Below are positions 26,274-38,453 of a stretch of DNA of 64,000 nucleotides, one piece after another. The DNA lies in assembly GCF_001969855.1 (NCBI RefSeq), contig NZ_MRBL01000006.1:1-64000 (forward strand), written 5' to 3'. The notes beneath the pieces are model-generated. The model had not been told where the DNA came from and searched no databases. It saw only the letters and a list, made by a program, of their open reading frames with translations. This DNA is from Bacillus haynesii (GTDB lineage Bacteria > Bacillota > Bacilli > Bacillales > Bacillaceae). Position 1 is the first letter of the stretch. Every line of letters starts with the position of its first letter. The translations under genes and the position numbers were made by a program.

Positions 26274-27458
26274 TTAATGACCGGCTTTGATGCCTGCCAA
26301 ATAACGGCGGCCTCCAGTCAAAACGGCCATGCCGGCAAGCACGGCGATGCACCCTGCAAAATAGGGAGTATGGGCAGTAAAATGATCGGCTAACACACCG
26401 GCGATCCAAGGCGCAATGGCCCCGCCGATGAACCGGATGGAGCTGTAGGCAGATGAAGCAACAGACCGTTCGACAGGCGCAGCTTCCATCACCGCAGTTG
26501 TCAAAATCGTATTGATCATGCCCAGAATACCTCCGGCAATGATGATCGCCCCGATGACGAGCGCCATGTGCTCCGTCCAAATCCCGATCGCGAGCAAATC
26601 AGCTGCAAACAGCATAAACAGAAGGAGCAGGGAACGGACGGTTCCAAAGATCCGCTGTACGGCCGGAGCGATGAAAACAGAAGTGATCGCAAGAAACAGC
26701 CCCCATCCGAAAAAGACATAGCCGAGGCCCCGTTCATTTAAGTCAAGCACAAACGGCGAATATGCAAGCAGAGTGAAGAAACCGAAGTTATATAAGAATG
26801 CGGCTCCTGACAGCGTCAACAGCCCTTTATAACGAAGCGCTTTGAGCGGCGCACTGATGGAAATTTTCTTCTGCGGCTTTTGGACAGGCGGCAAAAGAAA
26901 AAAGATGGCCAAAAGAGCAGCGGCCATTAAAACCGATACGCCGAAAAACGGCGCTCTCCACGATATTGTGCCAAGCTCTCCGCCGGCAAGCGGTCCAACC
27001 GAAATGCCCAATCCCAAAGCCGCCTCATACAAAATAATGGCTTTTGCACTTCCGCCAGAAGCCACGCTGACAATAACGGCAAGCGCAGTGGAGATAAACA
27101 TGGCGTTTCCGAGTCCCCAGCCGCCGCGGAAGCCGACGAGCTGAGAAATGGAATGCGAAAGCCCGCCCAGGCCTGCAAAGACGATGATCAGGATCAAACC
27201 GCTGATTAACGTCAGCTTTGCTCCAATCCGGCTCGAGACGGCGCCTGATAAAAGCATGGCAAAACCTGTGACAAGCAGATAGCTTGTAAATAAAAGCGAA
27301 ACCTGGCTGGGGGAAGCATGCAGCTGCTGTGCGATCGCCGGCAGAATCGGATCGACGAGCCCGATCCCCATAAACGAAATCACGCAGGCAAAGGCTACGG
27401 CCCAGACCGCTTTTGGCTGTTTAAACATACTTGAGTTCTCAGGTGGTTGTTCATTCAT
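26274..27458 (-). CDS. yfmO: MFS multidrug efflux transporter YfmO
   Basis: 394 residues, twelve membrane helices, MFS drug:H+ antiporter type. The N-terminal half carries a LLVTGFAMLLSGAVSSRIGAK segment (motif A region). In B. subtilis it follows yfmP, whose MerR product controls it. Here the same order holds, but a repeat element with terminator-like hairpins separates the two. Confidence 0.9.
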   Translation of the reverse strand: MNEQPPENSSMFKQPKAVWAVAFACVISFMGIGLVDPILPAIAQQLHASPSQVSLLFTSYLLVTGFAMLLSGAVSSRIGAKLTLISGLILIIVFAGLGGLSHSISQLVGFRGGWGLGNAMFISTALAVIVSVASGGSAKAIILYEAALGLGISVGPLAGGELGTISWRAPFFGVSVLMAAALLAIFFLLPPVQKPQKKISISAPLKALRYKGLLTLSGAAFLYNFGFFTLLAYSPFVLDLNERGLGYVFFGWGLFLAITSVFIAPAVQRIFGTVRSLLLLFMLFAADLLAIGIWTEHMALVIGAIIIAGGILGMINTILTTAVMEAAPVERSVASSAYSSIRFIGGAIAPWIAGVLADHFTAHTPYFAGCIAVLAGMAVLTGGRRYLAGIKAGH

Positions 27459-27487
27459 TATCTATCAAACCTTTCTTTCCAAATAAA

Positions 27488-27709
27488 GAAACGCTATGAA
27501 AATAGCGTTTCAGATTGTTGACAAAATCCCAAAATGACTTTTAGTTTTGGGATTTTGTCATCCTTTCAGCGTGATTGAAAACCCTTGCAGTCTAGGAAGG
27601 CCGAGCATCGGAGCGCAGCGAATGTTGGAATTCGTGAGCACCGACGCGCAGGCCTGACAACGAATGCGAGGGTTTGGCGACACGCTGAAACGCTATGAAA
27701 ATAGCGTTT
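27488..27709. repeat. Dispersed structured repeat, copy 3 with 23-bp flanking duplications
   Basis: The element body is 27512-27687 (176 bp). The 23-base sequence gaaacgctatgaaaatagcg+ttt, itself a hairpin, stands directly to its left (27488-27510) and again at its right end (27687-27709). The body matches copy 2 almost exactly and copy 1 apart from the latter's internal insert. This is the clearest case of the element being bracketed by an exact duplication of a palindrome. Confidence 0.92.
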
Positions 27710-27716
27710 GTCTTGT

Positions 27717-28145
27717 TTAATCAATTGATTGAAGCGCATTCTCAGCTTTTGCCTGCATACCCTCCAAGCGCTTCTTAAAAGATTGAAATTTTTCAATCTT
27801 TTCATCAATCATTCTCATCTGTTCATTCAGCATTCTCTGAATGTCTTCAAGCTTTTCTTTTCGTTCCTGTTTATCCAGTGACAATAGGTATCCTTCTTTA
27901 TTCATCTCCAGGTGCTTGTCCGTTTCCATGAATTGCTGGAGCTCCTGCAGCGAGAATCCCAGCACTTCCTTGGCACTGATCACTCTTTCAAGTTCTTCAA
28001 GATCGTCTTCAGAGTAAAGACGGACACCGCCTTCCGTCCGCTTCGGTGAAGAAAGCAGACCGATTTCTTCGTAAAAGCGGATCGTTCTTTTCGTCAGGCC
28101 GCTTCGCTTGGCCATTTGATCAATCTTCATCCACTCCACGTCCAT
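27717..28145 (-). CDS. yfmP: MerR-family regulator YfmP
   Basis: 142 residues. N-terminal MerR winged helix (DQMAKRSGLTKRTIRFYEEIGLL), then a dimerisation coiled coil (about 75-130). Short C-terminal part without a drug-binding domain. In B. subtilis YfmP regulates the yfmP-yfmO unit. No metal Cys residues. Confidence 0.92.
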   Translation of the reverse strand: MDVEWMKIDQMAKRSGLTKRTIRFYEEIGLLSSPKRTEGGVRLYSEDDLEELERVISAKEVLGFSLQELQQFMETDKHLEMNKEGYLLSLDKQERKEKLEDIQRMLNEQMRMIDEKIEKFQSFKKRLEGMQAKAENALQSID

Positions 28146-28304
28146 ATCCCCCCGAGATTTTTCTTCTTTTCTATTATACTACTATTAAACTTTTACGTAA
28201 ACGTTAAGTTTTTCGATACAAAAATAAAAGAACTGACTTGACATCCTCATGCTGCTGTAACGTATCATAGAAATGACATCAAAACAGGAGGACAAATAAT
28301 CAGA

Positions 28305-29135
28305 GTGAACACTCATCAAAATCGATTTTCAGTTCAAAGCAAAGTTTCGGCATTGATCAATTGCCGGCTGTTTCAGTCATTCATCACGACGGTCATTGTG
28401 TTGAATGCCATCTCGATCGGTTTGGAAACTTACGCTTTCTTTAAGCCTTATCAAAAAGTATTTTTTATTGTGGATTGCTTGTTTTTAACGATATTTGTAA
28501 TCGAACTTTCTCTTAAACTGTTCGTTCAAAAACAGCACTTTTTTAAAAACAACTGGAACGTTTTTGACTTCGTGATCGTCGTCGGCAGTTTGATTCTTTA
28601 CAATACGAATTTCGTCAGCGTTCTCCGTATTTTCCGGGTGCTGCGGGTGCTGCGGACGATCACTTCGGTCCCCTCATTAAGACGGATCGTCAACGCGCTG
28701 TTTATGGCGATTCCGACCATCAGCAGCGTCATTATCCTGATGAGCATCATTTTTTACGTGTACGCCGTCATCGGTACGATGTTCTTCTCCGCCATCGCGC
28801 CGGAATACTTCGGCAATCTGCAGCTCAGCCTTCTGACACTGTTTCAAACCTTTACGCTCGAATCGTGGGCAAGCGGCATATTCAGGCCGATTTTTGCCGA
28901 GAGCGGCTGGTCATGGCTCTATTTCGTTTCATTTATCGTCATTGCGACTTTCATTATGATCAACTTGATCGTCGGGGAAATCGTGAATAATGCGCAAAAA
29001 ATTTCTCAGGAAATAGAAGATGAGACAGGCGAACTGAAAGAGGATACAAAAGAAATCAAAGAGCTGCGGGCGGAAGTCAAAGAATTAAAGGCGCTTCTGG
29101 AAACCTATATCACACAAAATGAAAAGAAAGATTAA
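28305..29135 (+). CDS. Voltage-gated sodium channel, NaChBac type
   Basis: 276 residues: one six-helix channel domain per subunit, assembling as a tetramer. S4 is visible as RIFRVLRVLRTITSVPSLRRI, with arginines every third residue. The selectivity filter TLESWAS is identical to that of NaChBac. S6 is followed by an acidic coiled coil (about 235-270). GTG start 13 bases after AGGAGG. In alkaliphilic Bacillus the homologue supports Na+ cycling, motility and pH homeostasis. Confidence 0.93.
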   Translation: MNTHQNRFSVQSKVSALINCRLFQSFITTVIVLNAISIGLETYAFFKPYQKVFFIVDCLFLTIFVIELSLKLFVQKQHFFKNNWNVFDFVIVVGSLILYNTNFVSVLRIFRVLRVLRTITSVPSLRRIVNALFMAIPTISSVIILMSIIFYVYAVIGTMFFSAIAPEYFGNLQLSLLTLFQTFTLESWASGIFRPIFAESGWSWLYFVSFIVIATFIMINLIVGEIVNNAQKISQEIEDETGELKEDTKEIKELRAEVKELKALLETYITQNEKKD

Positions 29136-29169
29136 AAGGGGCCGGCACCTGTAAGCCAGCCCCTTTTTT
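29136..29169. terminator. Bidirectional terminator between the sodium channel gene and bioI
   Basis: aaggggc..ggc / gcc..gccccttttt stem with T-run; convergent genes on each side. Confidence 0.85.
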
Positions 29170-29174
29170 CGTCT

Positions 29175-30371
29175 TTAATTGAGGATAACAGGCAGCTCGG
29201 CCAGCGACCTAAAGCCGATTAGCCTGCGAAATGGAATGTCTGTTGAAGCAAGCTTTAACTTAGGCAACCGCTCCAGCAGGGCGGGAATGGCAATTTGCGC
29301 TTCGAGCCGCGCCAATGCCGATCCTAAACATACGTGTGCACCGGCTCCAAAGGCAAGGTGCGGATTCGGCTTTCTCATGATGTCAAATACATGCGGGTTT
29401 TGAAATATCTTCGGATCGCGGTTGGCGGCGCCTAAAAGGATGTATACGTGCTCTCCTTTTTTGATGACTTTCCCGTTGATTTCACAGTCCTCTGACGCGG
29501 TGCGCGCTGTCAGCTGTGTCGGGCTTTCATAGCGCAGACATTCTTCGACGGCCGACTCAATCAGCAGCGGATTTTCTTTCAGCTCGCTGAGCTGGCCGGG
29601 ATGGTTCATGAGCAAAAACAACCCGTTCGTCAAAAGGTTGACCGTCGTCTCATGCCCGGCAATCACAAGCAGGATGCACGTCGCAAGCACTTCTTCTTCG
29701 GCAAGCTGATCATGACCGGCGAATGTGCTGATCAGGTCTTCTGAAGGATGAGCTTTTCGCTTTTCAATTAAATCTTTAAAATAAGCCGTCAGCTTGACAA
29801 CGGTATCACCGCCTTTTGCCAGCTCCTTTCGTGTACGGGTCAAATCGATTGTTTGAATGAGATCCGCCGTCCATTGCCTGAATTGGTACCTTTCCTCTGC
29901 CGGGACGCCGAGCATGCCGGCAATGATAAGGCTTGCCAAAGGAAAAGCGAATTCCGATACCATGTCCGCCGTCTTCTTGTTTTCAAGCTGATCGAGCAAT
30001 TCATGGACGGTTTCTTCTATAACAGAGCGGAAAGTTGCCGCCTGCTGCGGCATGAATTCTTTGCCGACAATCGTCCGCATCCGCTTATGGCCGGACTCAT
30101 TTTGAAACAGCATCATATTTCGCTGCAATCGCTGAAGTTGTTCATATTTAGTAGAAGCTTCAGGGAGCGGAACGCGGTTTTTAAATGCCGCGTCCTTTAA
30201 AATCGCTGCCGCTTCTTCATATCCGGTGACATACCAGCCCGGATGCTTTAAAACGGTTCCTTTATATACAGAATGAACGGACCGCAGTTTATCGTAAAAC
30301 AGATATGGATCTCTCCAAAAATCCGAATCCGATTTCAGGCTCGGCCCTGCCTCGTGCAGCTCTGTCGTCAT
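29175..30371 (-). CDS. bioI: Cytochrome P450 BioI
   Basis: 398 residues. P450 motifs: I-helix AGHETT, ExxR region (VEECLRYES) and the heme loop FGAGAHVCLG with the proximal Cys. It cleaves fatty acyl chains on acyl-carrier protein to give pimeloyl-ACP for biotin. Last gene of the bio operon, 17 bases after bioB. Both BioI and BioW are present, giving two routes to pimelate precursors, as in B. subtilis. Confidence 0.95.
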   Translation of the reverse strand: MTTELHEAGPSLKSDSDFWRDPYLFYDKLRSVHSVYKGTVLKHPGWYVTGYEEAAAILKDAAFKNRVPLPEASTKYEQLQRLQRNMMLFQNESGHKRMRTIVGKEFMPQQAATFRSVIEETVHELLDQLENKKTADMVSEFAFPLASLIIAGMLGVPAEERYQFRQWTADLIQTIDLTRTRKELAKGGDTVVKLTAYFKDLIEKRKAHPSEDLISTFAGHDQLAEEEVLATCILLVIAGHETTVNLLTNGLFLLMNHPGQLSELKENPLLIESAVEECLRYESPTQLTARTASEDCEINGKVIKKGEHVYILLGAANRDPKIFQNPHVFDIMRKPNPHLAFGAGAHVCLGSALARLEAQIAIPALLERLPKLKLASTDIPFRRLIGFRSLAELPVILN

Positions 30372-30388
30372 GTTATATCTCCCCCGTG

Positions 30389-33219
<2,831 letters not shown>

Positions 33220-33230
<11 letters not shown>

Positions 33231-34566
33231 GGCCTGTAACCTCTTGAATCGCTTCTTTCATAATGGACACCATGGCGCGCAGGTCATCGGCGGTGCTGGC
33301 AAGCGGAGGAAGAAATGCGACAACATCCCCGAGCGGCCTCGTCAGCATGCCAAGCTCTCTCATTTTCAAAGACACCCGGTATCCGATTCGCTCTTCAGGC
33401 GGATAAGGCTGCCTCGTTTCCTTCGACTGAACGAGCTCGATCCCGCTCATAAAACCGAGCTGACGGATGTCGCCGACATGAGGGAGCGCTGCCAGATCAT
33501 GAAAGAGCGATTCCAGTATTTTCGACTTTTCGGCAACTTGAGCGACGATTTTTTCCGATTCGAACAGGCGCAAATTTTCCAAAGCAACGGCACATCCCAG
33601 CTGGTTCCCCGTATACGAATGGCCGTGGAAAAACGTTTTGAGTTTGTCATAGTCATCATAAAATGCCTGATAAATTTCCTCTGTCGCAAAAGTGACGGCG
33701 ATCGGCAAATAGCCTCCGGTAATGGCCTTTCCAGCCGCCATCAAGTCAGGCTGAACACGTTCATGCTCACAGGCAAACATTTTCCCGGTTCGGCCAAATC
33801 CTGTTGCCACTTCATCGACAATCATTAAAACGTCATATTTCGTACAAAGCTCCCGAACGCCTGCCAAATATCCTTCAGGCATCACGATCATCCCTGATGC
33901 CCCTTGGACCATCGATTCGACCGACAGCGCGGCGATCTCATCGTGCCGCTCGCTCAGGAGTTGTTCAAGTTCTGCGAGACATTCATCGCGGCACTCGTCC
34001 GGGTTGCCGCTTTTCGAGCGGTATACGTAAGGAACGTTCACCTTAAAGCTTTCAAACATAAGCGGCCCGTATACATGGTGGAAGAGCTCGATCGCACCGA
34101 CGCTGACAGCGCCGATCGTATCGCCGTGATAGCCGTTTTTCATCGAAATGAATTTTTGTTTCTCCGGCTTGCCGATGTTTTTCCAATATTGAAAGGCCAT
34201 CTTCAGCGCGATTTCCATTGCTGCAGCGCCGCTGTCCGAATAAAAAGCACGCGTCAGATTTTCCGGCGTGATCTTGATTAACACCTCGGCAAGCTCTGTC
34301 GCCGGAACATTTGTCATCCCCAGCAATGTTGAATGAGCGATTTTGCCAAGCTGTTTTTTGATGGCCTCATCCAGTTCCTTCTTGCGATGGCCATGGACAT
34401 TGAGCCATACTGAAGAAAATCCGTCGTAGTACTCCCTGCCGTCGATATCTTTCAGCTTGATGCCTTCCCCGCTTTCGATGATCAGCGGGTTTTCGTCATA
34501 GTCTTTCATTTGGGTAAAAGGCAGCCAAAGAAATTGTTTGCTTTTTTCAACGAATGATTGATTCAT
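33220..34566 (-). CDS. bioA: Adenosylmethionine/lysine-8-amino-7-oxononanoate aminotransferase
   Basis: 448-residue class III aminotransferase. Motif [16 protein letters not shown] and PLP Lys in [15 protein letters not shown]. It converts KAPA to DAPA; the B. subtilis enzyme (also called BioK) uses lysine rather than S-adenosylmethionine as amino donor. Donor use here is inferred from relatedness. Start overlaps the bioW stop. Confidence 0.95.
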
Positions 34567-35333
34567 GATTTACCTCCCGACCGAATGAATACAGGCTGTT
34601 TTTCCAAATCGTCTATACAGCTCTTTACATCTGCTAATCCATCAACAAAAAAAATCCGGCACCCGCTTTCGTCTCCATGCTCTTTCATCTTTGTAATCCG
34701 CTGGTAACCCAGCTTTTTAGCGGCGACATAGCCCGTTATGTAATCAGGGTCATCTGACCAGCATAATTCGGCGACGACGGTCGGGTGCTCACATACCTTT
34801 GAAGCGATGGCAAGCGCCTCTTTTAACCGCGGATTTGGCGGCATTCCGCACGAAGCGGCCCATCTTTGAAAATCGGCTTCCGGCCAATCGAGCCGTGAGA
34901 CGCGCACTCCTTTTTGCTTTCTTTCGTCAATCCGCCGGCCTGAATGAATGTCAAACAAAACGGCGCCCCTTACATCCGAGTATTCGGCAATGCCTTGAAA
35001 CGCTTTGTCAACTGCGTTTTCCGGTACGCCGGCGCGGCTGATCAGCTCACGGGCAAGCGCTTGTCCTTCTTCCGCTGATTCCGTTTCATTCGTTTTAATG
35101 CGCAAAGGTTGAACAAGCTTTATCGGTTCGTTTACAAGATCGAACCGAATTTGCATAAAGTCCGGCTTGCCCCGCGAATGAGACAATGCTTTTTCCAATA
35201 AATCGCTGACGGCATCCTTTAAACCGATGAAAGGCGCAAGCCGCTCTCCTCCGGATATGTGTTTTCCCCCCTCTTCATGGGGACCGTTCTCGGAGGCTCT
35301 CATTCTCACACTGTAATACGCTTCCCCCTTCAT
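34563..35333 (-). CDS. bioW: 6-carboxyhexanoate-CoA ligase (pimeloyl-CoA synthetase)
   Basis: 256 residues; [20 protein letters not shown] at the N-terminus is the BioW signature. It activates pimelate with ATP and CoA. First gene of the six-gene bio operon, directly behind a BirA-type operator. Confidence 0.96.
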   Translation of the reverse strand: MKGEAYYSVRMRASENGPHEEGGKHISGGERLAPFIGLKDAVSDLLEKALSHSRGKPDFMQIRFDLVNEPIKLVQPLRIKTNETESAEEGQALARELISRAGVPENAVDKAFQGIAEYSDVRGAVLFDIHSGRRIDERKQKGVRVSRLDWPEADFQRWAASCGMPPNPRLKEALAIASKVCEHPTVVAELCWSDDPDYITGYVAAKKLGYQRITKMKEHGDESGCRIFFVDGLADVKSCIDDLEKQPVFIRSGGKS

Positions 35334-35366
35334 GCTTTCATCCCCCCTTCAAACACCGAACTCATA

Positions 35367-35395
35367 TGTTAACCCAAAAATAATTTAAGTTAACA
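35367..35395 (-). promoter_or_regulatory. BirA operator of the bio operon
   Basis: Inverted repeat tgttaac (35367-35373) and gttaaca (35389-35395) with a 15-base AT-rich spacer. This matches the biotin operator half-sites bound by BirA with biotinyl-AMP in Bacillus. It lies ~35 bases upstream of bioW. Confidence 0.88.
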
Positions 35396-35468
35396 TTACA
35401 ATAAAATATTAGTATTCCTTTCCTGATATGTCAACACGGTGTACAAAACACCGGTTTGTTAAAAATAA

Positions 35469-35502
35469 AAAAAGACAAAAGAGATTTCTCTCTTTTGTCT
35501 TA
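35469..35502 (-). terminator. Terminator after yciC
   Basis: aaagacaaaagaga / tctcttttgtctt stem with 2-3 base loop and A/T-runs; leftward U-tract present. Confidence 0.88.
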
Positions 35503-35511
35503 TAAATTTGC

Positions 35512-36714
35512 TTATCTAGCTCTTTCAATCTGCCAATCGAACGGGTCAGATAAAAGCGACCAGTCGTCCGCCATCTCCGAATCTGTCAAAAGGCATCGAT
35601 CCGCTTCGGCGGTAATTTCAGACGGCGACAGATCCAGTCCGATAAAGACGAGCTTTGTGTGACGGTCTCCGAATTCTTCATTCCATTCTTTTAATAGCTC
35701 AGGGTTCTGACTGAGGATTTGTTCCTGTTCCGGCTTGGACAGCGCAGCCACCCAATAAGAGATCGGTTCCAGCGACACGGAAGGACCCGCCTGCGACATC
35801 AAAAGGGCAAGGCTGTTGCGCGTCGCACACCAGGCGATTCCTTTCGCCCTGACGACGTTTTCCGGCAGCGAATGAATCCAATTATAAAACCGCTCTGTAT
35901 GAAAAGGACGGCGCGCTTCGTATACAAACGAAGATATTCCGTATTCCTCAGTCTCTGGCGTATGCTGGTGGTGTCCTTGGTTTAATTCCCTGATCCATCC
36001 TGCTGAACCGCTTGCTTCGTCAAAATTGAAGAGACCGGTGTTTAAGATGACCTTCGGATCGACCTCTCCTTTGACCGCTCTGATGATGTTTGCTTTAGGC
36101 TGCAACGTTTTCAGCACTTTCTCAAGCTTTTCTAAATCTTCCTCGGAGACAAGGTCGCATTTATTCAAAATCAGCACATCGCAAAACTCGATTTGATCGA
36201 TGAGCAGATCGGCGATGTCGCGTTCATCCTCTTCACCGACAGCCTCTTTCCGGTCCAGCAGGCTGTCCCCCGACTGAAAATCGTGCCAAAAACGATTGGC
36301 GTCGACAACCGTGACCATTGTGTCCAAGCGGCAGAAGCGGGTCAAATCAATACCCAATTCTTCGTCGATATAAGAGAACGTCTGAGCGACCGGGATCGGT
36401 TCGCTGATACCAGTCGATTCGATCACGATATAATCAATATTTCCTTGCTTCGCCAGTTTTTCGACTTCAACAAGCAAATCCTCTCTGAGTGTGCAGCAAA
36501 TGCAGCCGTTTGACATTTCAACCAGCTTTTCATCCGTCCTCGACAGGCCGCCGCCTTGCTTGACAAGCCCGGCGTCAATGTTGACTTCGCTCATGTCATT
36601 AACGATAACGGCGACTTTCAGCCCTTGGCGGTTTTGCAATATGTGATTCAGCAGCGTCGTTTTACCCGCCCCCAGGTATCCGCTTAATACTGTTACAGGA
36701 ATCTTTTTACTCAT
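35512..36714 (-). CDS. yciC: COG0523 zinc metallochaperone GTPase (YciC/ZagA)
   Basis: 400 residues. P-loop [12 protein letters not shown], the hallmark metal motif NGCICC, the Walker B region ([10 protein letters not shown]) and NKCD guanine site, then a CobW C-terminal domain. B. subtilis YciC/ZagA is induced under severe zinc starvation and delivers zinc to FolE using ZTP/GTP. A perfect Zur box stands ~25 bases upstream. Confidence 0.95.
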   Translation of the reverse strand: MSKKIPVTVLSGYLGAGKTTLLNHILQNRQGLKVAVIVNDMSEVNIDAGLVKQGGGLSRTDEKLVEMSNGCICCTLREDLLVEVEKLAKQGNIDYIVIESTGISEPIPVAQTFSYIDEELGIDLTRFCRLDTMVTVVDANRFWHDFQSGDSLLDRKEAVGEEDERDIADLLIDQIEFCDVLILNKCDLVSEEDLEKLEKVLKTLQPKANIIRAVKGEVDPKVILNTGLFNFDEASGSAGWIRELNQGHHQHTPETEEYGISSFVYEARRPFHTERFYNWIHSLPENVVRAKGIAWCATRNSLALLMSQAGPSVSLEPISYWVAALSKPEQEQILSQNPELLKEWNEEFGDRHTKLVFIGLDLSPSEITAEADRCLLTDSEMADDWSLLSDPFDWQIERAR

Positions 36715-36738
36715 TTTTTCATTCTCCTTCCTCTTATC

Positions 36739-36759
36739 AAATCGTAATTATTACGATTT
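36739..36759 (-). promoter_or_regulatory. Zur box of yciC (perfect palindrome)
   Basis: aaatcgtaat-t-attacgattt: ten-base arms around one central base, equal to the Bacillus Zur consensus. It is the only element in the 65-base gap between the FeoB-like gene and yciC, and includes the presumed promoter region. Confidence 0.94.
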
Positions 36760-36779
36760 ATATTTTATTTCACCACAAT

Positions 36780-38453
36780 TTATTTAAAAATGCAAAGCGT
36801 CAGCTTCCAGATGATCATGATGATCAAAACCGAAACGACTGAAGTGGCCATCTGTTTTCCCATAATGGCTGCCGCCGTTTTCATCCCCAGTTCCTTGGCA
36901 ATTGTCCAAACCGTCACCATGCATGGAGTAAAGGTTGATGCCAAGTAAATGAGCAGAAAGAGCGTTGCCCCCGGCAGCACATCAAGAAGCGCTCCATTCC
37001 CTTCATTGAACAAGAGAATGCCGTCTTTCCTGATCAGAGAAAAAACAAGGCCCGGCGCCGCATCTTCCGGAGCACCGAACAGGCTTAAAACAGGCGAGAC
37101 AAGCAATGTCACAAGACGGATGACACCGAGTTCATTCAATACTGTCGCCGCCAGGCAAATGATGAGAAAGATCGGCATCGCCTGAAAGATAAATTGCTGA
37201 AGCACTTCTTTTACTCGAAAGACGATTCCTTTCCAGGACGGCATCTGCAAAAACGTTTGCCGGTGCTCAAAGTAAGCGGCCCATTTCTGATCGATGCGAT
37301 ACCATATCCGGTTATGAGCGGCCGCTGCTGCAACAAGAACAGCGAGGTAAGGAATAAACAGCCACTCCCTTCCCGCAGCATGGAAAATCGACAGCGTCGC
37401 GCCGATTTGGTAGCTGCACGCTGATCCGAAAGAAATAAATGATACACAACGCTTTCTCGTACACATGCTGCACGACCGCGTCTGCTGAACGGCAACGACA
37501 TTGCAGCCAAATCCGGTCAAAAGCGGAACTAAATCACGGCCGTTCAGACCGATCTTCCGCATCAGCGGGTCCAATGAATCGACGATCCGGTCCTTTAAAC
37601 CCGAATCATCTGCTGCCGCATTCGCTACAGACATAAACAAAACGACAGGAAACGCCCAAACAAACGAGTAAATGCCGAGGGATAACAGGCCATAATTCCC
37701 GGCCAATGCCGCGCTCAGCCATGACGGCAAGCCTCCGACCGCATTTTGGAGCGGTTCAACCACCCATTTGTCCGCGTATTGCTGCATCCACTCTGATGTA
37801 TGATAAGCCAATACGATCGGCGCCATAAATAACAAACATAAAAGTGCAGTGCTCACAACAGGCCCCGCTACGGGACGATGAAACAAAAACTGCTGAACAG
37901 CCACACTTTCAAGTTCAATCTGTTTCATCCGCCTCCGTTTGAGCGGATGAAATTCAGCCTCTTTGCTTAAAAAAGCGATGATCCGCTCTTTTTTATCGTC
38001 TGTCACGGTTCTCGTATCAACCAGCAGGACCGGGAGACTGTGCTTGGCCACTTGCTCAGAAAGCGTCCGGCGCATAGCGTCCGTCATTTTATCCTGAAAC
38101 GTAACGATAAAGCAGACGCGCCGGGCATCCGGCGGAATCAGCTCCAAGACCGCGTTCAGCTCTTCAGAAAAATGGGTGCCGCGCAAGACGGCAACCACCT
38201 CATCGGCCTTTTCGATCTCTTTTGTTAGCGCTCTTTTCGACACGCTGTCATTCTCCCGAATGCCCGGTGTATCAATGGCTTGCCAGCCCGGAAGGCTTGT
38301 GATCTCCCGTTCAGCCGCAAAGATCGTCGATCCTTTCACATTGGCTGCTTCGCCTGCTTTCTGATCAGTGATCGCCGAAAAAAGCGTTGTTTTTCCGACC
38401 GATTCGAGTCCGATGAAGAGCATGCGCTGCCGCCGCGTTGGCTCTTTCAGCAT
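36780..38453 (-). CDS. FeoB-like GTPase/metal transporter in a Zur-controlled cluster
   Basis: 557 residues. The N-terminal small G domain has G1 GLESVGKT (15-22) and G3 DTPGI (61-65), but no clear NKxD. A FeoB-type membrane part with two Gate-like halves follows. FeoB core GFGCNV is at 314-319, then an unusual Cys-rich stretch SCSMCTRKRC (C328, C331, C336) and C346. It is shorter than classical FeoB (~660-770 aa). It overlaps the upstream flavoprotein gene by seven bases and sits among zinc-starvation genes. I infer uptake of a divalent metal, perhaps zinc rather than iron; unproven. Confidence 0.8.
   Translation of the reverse strand: MLKEPTRRQRMLFIGLESVGKTTLFSAITDQKAGEAANVKGSTIFAAEREITSLPGWQAIDTPGIRENDSVSKRALTKEIEKADEVVAVLRGTHFSEELNAVLELIPPDARRVCFIVTFQDKMTDAMRRTLSEQVAKHSLPVLLVDTRTVTDDKKERIIAFLSKEAEFHPLKRRRMKQIELESVAVQQFLFHRPVAGPVVSTALLCLLFMAPIVLAYHTSEWMQQYADKWVVEPLQNAVGGLPSWLSAALAGNYGLLSLGIYSFVWAFPVVLFMSVANAAADDSGLKDRIVDSLDPLMRKIGLNGRDLVPLLTGFGCNVVAVQQTRSCSMCTRKRCVSFISFGSACSYQIGATLSIFHAAGREWLFIPYLAVLVAAAAAHNRIWYRIDQKWAAYFEHRQTFLQMPSWKGIVFRVKEVLQQFIFQAMPIFLIICLAATVLNELGVIRLVTLLVSPVLSLFGAPEDAAPGLVFSLIRKDGILLFNEGNGALLDVLPGATLFLLIYLASTFTPCMVTVWTIAKELGMKTAAAIMGKQMATSVVSVLIIMIIWKLTLCIFK

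Noticed and set aside
26116..26580. Open frames ending in the shared peptide FVVRPARRCSRIPTFAALRC (also at 27566-27808)
   Set aside because: The common tail is only the repeat element read leftward; no ribosome site, and the frames overlap real genes or differ upstream.
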